Both the position numbers and the translations under genes were made by a program. Shown in pieces: positions 49,718-55,684 of a stretch of 55,684 bases of DNA (the stretch's first letter is position 1; each line of letters begins with the position of its first letter). Under the pieces are notes generated by a model that did no database searches, was not told where the DNA came from, and saw only the letters and a program-made list of their open reading frames with translations. Location of the stretch: contig CADDYT010000025.1 of NCBI GenBank assembly GCA_902810755.1, forward strand, positions 1 to 55,684, written 5' to 3'. The stretch is from Chloroflexota bacterium (lineage in GTDB: Bacteria > Chloroflexota > Ktedonobacteria > Ktedonobacterales > Ktedonobacteraceae).

Positions 49718-50626
49718 CTATGGCGCAGGTATAACTGGCGTTTGTCGTGCGACGATGGGATAGCCCAGCAGCTTGCTGGCAACGCGGGTGAAGGCGATGG
49801 GATCGCCGCTGCACCAGATGTCAACGCGGCCCGGCCCACTGGCGGAATGTATCAGGCCTTCGGCATCCAGCACGGAGCGCGTGCGGCGGGCAATGGCCGC
49901 GCCGCTGTCAATGACCTGAATCTGTTTGCCCACAACTTGCTCGATTAGCGGGCGCATGGCGGGAAAGTGGGTGCAGCCGAGAACGATGACATCAACATCG
50001 GCGGCAAGCAGCGGCTGCAGAGCCTGGCGCACCGTCTGCTCCGCCTCCGGCCCATCGAAAATACCCGCCTCGACCAGCGCCACCAGTTCGGGACAGCCGA
50101 TAGCGTAGACCTGGATGCCCTCGGCAAACTCGTCGATCAGGTGCTGTAGATAGGCGGCTTTCGCGGCCTGGTTCGTCGCGGCTACACCCACACGCCCCTT
50201 GCGCGTGGCCCGTGCCGCCGGCTTCACCGCCGGCACGACACCCACAACCGGAATGTTGAATGTCGCGCGCAGGGTGTTCAGCGCGGCCTGCGAGGCGGTG
50301 TTGCAGGCAACCACCACCAGTTTTGCTCCCTGCTCAACCAGGAAACGCACGGAGGCGATAGAAAGTTCGGTGATCTCGCCATCGCTGCGCTGCCCGTAGG
50401 GGACGTGGGCGGTATCTCCAATATAGATGTAGTTCTCGTGGGGAAGTTCCTGCCGCAGCGTCGCAAGGATGGTCAGGCCACCTGCGCCCGAATCAAAGAC
50501 GCCGATGGGCGCCTCGGCTGTATGCGCGGGCAGCGCGCGCTCGCGTTCAAAGTTGGACGCGCTGCGCTCGGCGTCGCGCGCGGGCAGCACGGCATCCGCT
50601 GCCCCATCTAAATTCCACTGTGTCAT
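49718..50626 (-). CDS. murI: glutamate racemase
   Basis: Encodes 302 residues. PIGVFDSGAGGLTILATLRQ, the catalytic cysteines in VVACNTASQAAL and VLGCTHFPAMRP, and IYIGDTAHVPYG are all present. It converts L- to D-glutamate for peptidoglycan. About 38 residues precede the family start, so the true start may be internal, but no well-placed ribosome site decides it. The start is 22 bases past the mutase stop, so the two genes are probably cotranscribed, although their functions are unrelated. Confidence 0.93.
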   Translation of the reverse strand: MTQWNLDGAADAVLPARDAERSASNFERERALPAHTAEAPIGVFDSGAGGLTILATLRQELPHENYIYIGDTAHVPYGQRSDGEITELSIASVRFLVEQGAKLVVVACNTASQAALNTLRATFNIPVVGVVPAVKPAARATRKGRVGVAATNQAAKAAYLQHLIDEFAEGIQVYAIGCPELVALVEAGIFDGPEAEQTVRQALQPLLAADVDVIVLGCTHFPAMRPLIEQVVGKQIQVIDSGAAIARRTRSVLDAEGLIHSASGPGRVDIWCSGDPIAFTRVASKLLGYPIVARQTPVIPAP

Positions 50627-50648
50627 GCTACTGGCTCACGTTTCTACG

Positions 50649-52322
50649 TTATTCGATACTACGAAATTCCCTCTGCTCGCCGAAGACGCGGCGCATGGCG
50701 TCGCTGATCTCGCCCAGCGTAGCATATGCCTCAACGGCGTCGATAATCAATGGAATGAGATTGTCGGTGCCGCGCGCGGCGTCTTCCAGGGCAGCGAGCG
50801 TCTGCTGCACGCGCTCGTTGTCGCGGCGCTGGCGCAGGGCCGCCAGCTTCGCCGCCTGCCGTCTGCCAATTTCGGGGTCGACGCGCAGCAGGGGCGGGCG
50901 CTGCTCCTCTTCCTGCGTGAAACGATTGACGCCCACGACGATGGTTTCCTCTTTTTCCAGCGCCTTCTGATACTCATACGCCGCCTGCTCGATCTCTGCC
51001 TGCATGAAGCCGCGCTCGATGGCCCGCACGCTGCCGCCCAGCTCATCAATGCGCTCGATATATTTCCAGGCGCGTTCCTCAATGGCGTTGGTCAGCGACT
51101 CGACATAATATGATCCCGCCAGGGGATCGACGACATCGGCGACGCCGGTCTCGTAGGCCAGTATCTGCTGCGTGCGCAGGGCCAGCCGCGCCGCCTCTTC
51201 GGTGGGCAGCGAGAGCGCCTCGTCCTTCGAGTTGGTGTGTAGGGACTGCGTGCCGCCCAGCACTGCCGCCAGCGCCTGGTAGGCCGTGCGCACGACGTTG
51301 TTGTCGGGCTGCTGCGCCGTCAGCGTGGAACCGGCGGTCTGCGTGTGGAAGCGCAGCATCATCGAGCGCGCATCCTGCGCGTGGAAGCGGTCACGCATGA
51401 TGTGCGCCCACATGCGGCGGGCGGCGCGAAACTTCGCCACCTCTTCAAACAGGTTGTTGTGGCTGTTGAAAAAGAAGGAAAGCTGGCCCGCGAAGGTATC
51501 GACATTCAGCCCGGCCTCGATGGCAGCCTGCACGTAGGCGATGGCGTTGGAGAGCGTGAATGCCACTTCCTGTACGGCGGTCGCCCCCGCCTCGCGGATA
51601 TGATAGCCGCTGATGCTGATGGTGTTCCAGCGCGGGATGTTCTGCGCGCAATAGCTGAAGATATCGGTGATGATGCGCATAGAATGCTGCGGCGGGTAGA
51701 TGTAGGTGCCGCGCGCGGTATACTCCTTCAAAATGTCGTTCTGCACCGTGCCGGAGAGCTTGCGCAGCTCGACGCCCTGCTTTTTCGCGACGGCGATATA
51801 GAGCGAAAGCAGGATGCTGGCCGTCGCGTTGATGGTCATAGAGGTGCTGATGCGATCCAGCGGCAGGCCGTTGAGCAGCGTCTCCATATCTTCCAGGCTG
51901 GAGATAGAGACGCCCACCTTGCCCACCTCGCCCTCCGCCAGGGGATTATCGGCATCATAGCCCATCTGCGTAGGTAGATCGAAGGCGACGGAGAGGCCGG
52001 TTGTCCCCTGTGAAAGCAGAAAGTGATAGCGTTTATTCGACTCTTCCGCCGTGCCAAAGCCCGCGTACTGGCGCATCGTCCACAGGCGCGAGCGATACAT
52101 GCCGGGGTGAACGCCCCGCGTGAAGGGAAATTCGCCGGGATAACCCAGTTGCGTATGGGCGTCGAAGCCCTCTAAATCTTCCTCCGTCGAGAGGTCTGGC
52201 ACCACAATATCCGAAGCCGGGCCGGTCGTAAATCGTTCTTTGCGTTCCGCCGCCCGCTTCTTCGCGCCGCGAGCCGTTGTCTCCCGCCACTCTCCGGCGC
52301 TCTTACTCTCATGCAAATCCAT
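50649..52322 (-). CDS. mcmA1: methylmalonyl-CoA mutase, large (catalytic) subunit
   Basis: Encodes 557 residues. The TIM-barrel substrate domain has [49 protein letters not shown], and [12 protein letters not shown]. It lacks the C-terminal cobalamin-binding domain (no DxHxxG), which must be a separate subunit encoded elsewhere. The mutase converts methylmalonyl-CoA to succinyl-CoA. Start at 52322 is set by GGGGGTTG upstream. With the biotin carrier gene 151 bases upstream it points to the propionyl-CoA to succinyl-CoA route. Other acyl-CoA mutases (isobutyryl-, ethylmalonyl-) are close relatives and cannot be excluded. Confidence 0.9.
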   Translation of the reverse strand: MDLHESKSAGEWRETTARGAKKRAAERKERFTTGPASDIVVPDLSTEEDLEGFDAHTQLGYPGEFPFTRGVHPGMYRSRLWTMRQYAGFGTAEESNKRYHFLLSQGTTGLSVAFDLPTQMGYDADNPLAEGEVGKVGVSISSLEDMETLLNGLPLDRISTSMTINATASILLSLYIAVAKKQGVELRKLSGTVQNDILKEYTARGTYIYPPQHSMRIITDIFSYCAQNIPRWNTISISGYHIREAGATAVQEVAFTLSNAIAYVQAAIEAGLNVDTFAGQLSFFFNSHNNLFEEVAKFRAARRMWAHIMRDRFHAQDARSMMLRFHTQTAGSTLTAQQPDNNVVRTAYQALAAVLGGTQSLHTNSKDEALSLPTEEAARLALRTQQILAYETGVADVVDPLAGSYYVESLTNAIEERAWKYIERIDELGGSVRAIERGFMQAEIEQAAYEYQKALEKEETIVVGVNRFTQEEEQRPPLLRVDPEIGRRQAAKLAALRQRRDNERVQQTLAALEDAARGTDNLIPLIIDAVEAYATLGEISDAMRRVFGEQREFRSIE

Positions 52323-52473
52323 GAAACAACCCCCTTTCTCTCCCTTATCCACTGCAATTATAGCATATCAGGGGGAAGCTGGCATTGATTTTATAAATCA
52401 GTCTCCTTCACAGAGCCTACGGATAATGCCCTACAGTGGAGTGTAGAGACGCAGGTGAAGGTGAAGAGAGCTT

Positions 52474-53043
52474 CTACTCTCCCGCCACCACCACCAGCAC
52501 GTCGCCCTGGTTGACGGTCTGGCCTTTGCTGACACGAATCTCTTTGATGGTGCCGTTGATGGGCGTGGAGAGGTCGTTTTCCATTTTCATGGCTTCGAGG
52601 ATGACGACGGTCTGGCCGCGCGTGACGGAGGCACCGGATTCAAAGGGAACGCCGATGACAAGGCCGGGCATGGGGGCGCGTATCCTGGCTTCTCCGCTGC
52701 TGTGTGCCGACGCGGCTGCGCTCGTGAGGGAGCGGGTGCGTTCGTCTTCAACCTGCACCTCGAAACGCTGGCCCGCGAAAAAGATTTCGTAGGTCTGGCT
52801 CTCGCCCTCGTCTGGCTTATTGAGGCGGCGGGCGAAGACTTCGTAGGACTTATTGTTGATAATGAGGCTGTAACGCCCCCCTGTTTCGTGTGTGCCTGTA
52901 CCCGTTTCTGCGGCGGCCAGCGGCGCGATCTTGCGCCAGTCGATAGTGACGGGCGTGCCGTCGATGGTGATGGTGCGCTGCGGCGTGTTTTCCCCGGTAT
53001 CGATGGTGTGGCTGTTGCCGTCGGTGCTGGAAATATAGGCCAT
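52474..53043 (-). CDS. biotin carboxyl carrier protein of an acyl-CoA carboxylase
   Basis: Encodes 189 residues. The last 70 form a biotinyl domain: APMPGLVIGVPFESGASVTR, then VVILEAMKMENDLSTPINGT with biotinyl Lys153, and KGQTVNQGDVLVVV. The first 110 residues hold a beta-rich region (YEIFFAGQRFEVQVEDERTR) like the linker domain of propionyl-/acetyl-CoA carboxylase alpha chains, but there is no biotin carboxylase domain. It carries CO2 on biotin between the carboxylase and transferase subunits, which are elsewhere. GAAGAGG precedes the ATG. Its promoter has TATAAT and 11-bp phased repeats. Confidence 0.9.
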   Translation of the reverse strand: MAYISSTDGNSHTIDTGENTPQRTITIDGTPVTIDWRKIAPLAAAETGTGTHETGGRYSLIINNKSYEVFARRLNKPDEGESQTYEIFFAGQRFEVQVEDERTRSLTSAAASAHSSGEARIRAPMPGLVIGVPFESGASVTRGQTVVILEAMKMENDLSTPINGTIKEIRVSKGQTVNQGDVLVVVAGE

Positions 53044-53079
53044 GCTGCATACCTCTTCGTAAGGATTCTTGTTGCCATC

Positions 53080-53146
53080 ATTATATCACGCCTGGCGCGG
53101 ATTCTAACACTTCTCTAACACTTCTCCTATGACGTTCTAACGGAAC
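53080..53146 (-). promoter_or_regulatory. 11-bp-phased direct repeats and -10 box before the biotin carrier gene
   Basis: On the plus strand TCTAACACTTC occurs at 53103 and 53114, a degenerate TCCTATGACGT at 53125 and TCTAACGGAAC at 53136, i.e. a strict 11-bp period. On the minus strand a perfect TATAAT (53085-53080) lies 17 bases beyond the nearest repeat, and no good -35 is present. ACGTTC-N5-GAACGT (53132-53148) overlaps the far end. Confidence 0.5.
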
Positions 53147-53214
53147 GTGTGGCACACTAGGTGGTGGAAAGTCGAACGGGTAGTGACTGGAAGGTCGCAG
53201 GCAAGAGAAAAGCA

Positions 53215-53433
53215 ATGGACGCGAGACAGCAATCACAGCAGAAGCAGACAACGCAGGATCGCCAGCATCCAGAGCAGGCGACGGCGCTACGCTGCGCCAA
53301 CTGCGAGATAGAGATTCTCTGGCCTCCAACCGTTGTGCAGGGCAAGCCGTACTGTTGCGCAGGCTGCGCGGCGGGCGGCCCCTGTAGCTGTGATTATTCG
53401 CAGTATCTTCCGACAGAAGGTTTCTCGTGTTAA
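53215..53433 (+). CDS. small Cys-rich metallothionein-like protein
   Basis: Encodes 72 residues. Eight cysteines: CANC at 27-30, then GKPYCCAGCAAGGPCSCDYS with Cys47, 48, 51, 57 and 59, and a final Cys72. The YCCAGCA...GPCSCDYS pattern resembles bacterial metallothioneins (SmtA/BmtA type), and the first Cys pair resembles a zinc ribbon. Binding of zinc or another soft metal is likely; storage, sensing and delivery cannot be separated. The ATG at 53215 has AAGAG upstream; a GTG at 53161 in frame is less likely. It is divergent from the biotin carrier gene. Confidence 0.7.
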   Translation: MDARQQSQQKQTTQDRQHPEQATALRCANCEIEILWPPTVVQGKPYCCAGCAAGGPCSCDYSQYLPTEGFSC

Positions 53434-53640
53434 TAATGATAAGCATGATTTTATGATAGAGATTATGCTTGACCGCCAATCGAGCAATGATATGGCTGAT
53501 CGAGAACCTGTTTCATGGATACCTGCGGAGAGGACACAACCCGTTTCACAGACCTGGAGACGATAGGACTTCGGAATCTCATGTCTGGCAACCCTGTGCC
53601 GATCGGCAGGGGTATATCTTCAGGAAAAGGAGTAGATGTC

Positions 53641-53931
53641 GTGGCAAACATTCATCCACTTGGCGACCGCGTGGTCGTGAAGCCTGCTGCAAAAGAGGAA
53701 GTCACGAAGAGTGGCATTGTGATCCCTGACACGGCGAAAGAGAAGCCACAGGAAGGGACTGTTGTGGCCGTTGGCTCTGGCCGTCTGCTCGATAATGGCG
53801 AGCGCGCTCCGCTGGATGTACATGTCGGCGATCGCGTCCTGTTCGCCAAGTACGGCGGCACAGAGTTCAAGCTTGATGGTCAGGAATACCTGGTGCTGAA
53901 AGAGAATGATCTTCTGGCAGTCATCGGGTAG
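53641..53931 (+). CDS. groES: co-chaperonin GroES
   Basis: Encodes 96 residues, normal for Gro[22 protein letters not shown], the mobile loop, [15 protein letters not shown] and the C-terminal [14 protein letters not shown] are typical. It caps the GroEL ring in protein folding. The GTG start at 53641 has AAGGAG upstream; an in-frame ATG 126 bases before it would add non-homologous residues. It forms an operon with groEL 30 bases downstream. No CIRCE repeat was seen upstream. Confidence 0.95.
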   Translation: MANIHPLGDRVVVKPAAKEEVTKSGIVIPDTAKEKPQEGTVVAVGSGRLLDNGERAPLDVHVGDRVLFAKYGGTEFKLDGQEYLVLKENDLLAVIG

Positions 53932-53943
53932 TTCGTTGGATAA

Positions 53944-55587
<1,644 letters not shown>

Positions 55588-55591
55588 AAAG

Positions 55592-55657
55592 GTAGAGGGC
55601 CAGAAGAAAACGTCCTCGCGCCAACCGGCGCGAGGACGTTTTCTTCTGGCCCTCTAC
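55592..55657. terminator. 31-bp perfect terminator-like palindrome after groEL
   Basis: Arms at 55592-55622 and 55627-55657 are perfect reverse complements around AACC. The outer part begins GTAGAGGGCCAGAAGAAAAC. Both sides carry A- and T-runs within the stem, so it can end transcripts from either direction. Confidence 0.85.
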
Positions 55658-55684
55658 TCCAGAATCAGGAAGTGAACTTGAACG

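Noticed and set aside
53434..53640. CIRCE element and sigma-70 promoter before groES
   Set aside because: No inverted TTAGCACTC/GAGTGCTAA pattern; TTGACC at 53469 has no suitably spaced -10 box.

Overview
The window looks like a stretch of chromosome from a member of the Chloroflexota, most probably class Ktedonobacteria. The grounds are the mix of long membrane-anchored Ser/Thr kinase-like proteins, a split nuo cluster, a GroEL without a GGM tail, the style of the ECF sigma/anti-sigma pair, and abundant short palindromic repeats. No rRNA, tRNA, phage, transposase or CRISPR array was seen. The taxonomic call is inference.

Layout. 1-7.4 kb: sigma-70-like protein, universal stress protein, DUF255 thioredoxin-fold protein, and a TetR-ABC ATPase-ABC permease operon. 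7.5-11.7 kb (minus strand): adenosylhomocysteinase, PfkB kinase, HD protein and MtnA, a set that reads as recycling of S-adenosylhomocysteine and methylthioadenosine. 12.1-16.7 kb: ECF sigma factor with a membrane anti-sigma factor carrying a beta-propeller, a GNAT, an AhpD-like protein and an unknown C-terminal winged-helix-like protein. 17-20.3 kb: possible structured RNA, hybrid sensor histidine kinase and stand-alone receiver. 20.5-27.9 kb: leucyl aminopeptidase, methyltransferase, a start-less fragment of a secreted protein, a MoaD-MoaE fusion, a fused MNT-HEPN protein with a broken HEPN motif, a TPR protein and a GntR/UTRA regulator. 28-34.5 kb: thioredoxin, BI-1/YccA membrane protein, two zinc-ribbon proteins, 7Fe ferredoxin, an Eis-like acetyltransferase behind a leader with a small ORF, and a nickel/cobalt transporter with a Nur-like box upstream. 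34.8-43.1 kb: two kinase-like membrane proteins. One is a kinase with a LamG-like sensor. The other is a pseudokinase fused to a Rieske domain. Between them lie an M29-like aminopeptidase, a double-SIS protein and a YbjN-like protein. 43.6-49.3 kb: DUF1015 protein, then nuoA-nuoC-(2TM protein)-nuoD and nuoH, with no nuoB. 49.7-55.6 kb: glutamate racemase, methylmalonyl-CoA mutase large subunit, biotin carrier protein, a metallothionein-like protein and groES-groEL.

Three dispersed repeat families fill the gene-free stretches. The first is a GC-rich palindromic family built around GGCCACCCCTGGCGG, at about 4.6, 16.8, 26.9, 39.5, 40.7 and 49.4 kb. The second is the GTCATGCTGAGCGCAGCGAAGCAT family, at about 7.4, 8.8, 20.4, 26.7, 27.1 and 47.8 kb. 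The third is a conserved element of about 95 bp starting TAAAGCGAGGTTCGTAAGG, with three copies at 25.0, 33.2 and 39.9 kb.

The most unusual items are the pseudokinase-Rieske fusion beside the nuo genes, the MNT-HEPN fusion lacking both the catalytic His and the target Tyr, the MoaD-MoaE fusion, two sets of 11-bp-phased direct repeats that look like response-regulator boxes, the Nur-like box before the nickel transporter, and the 95-bp repeat family.
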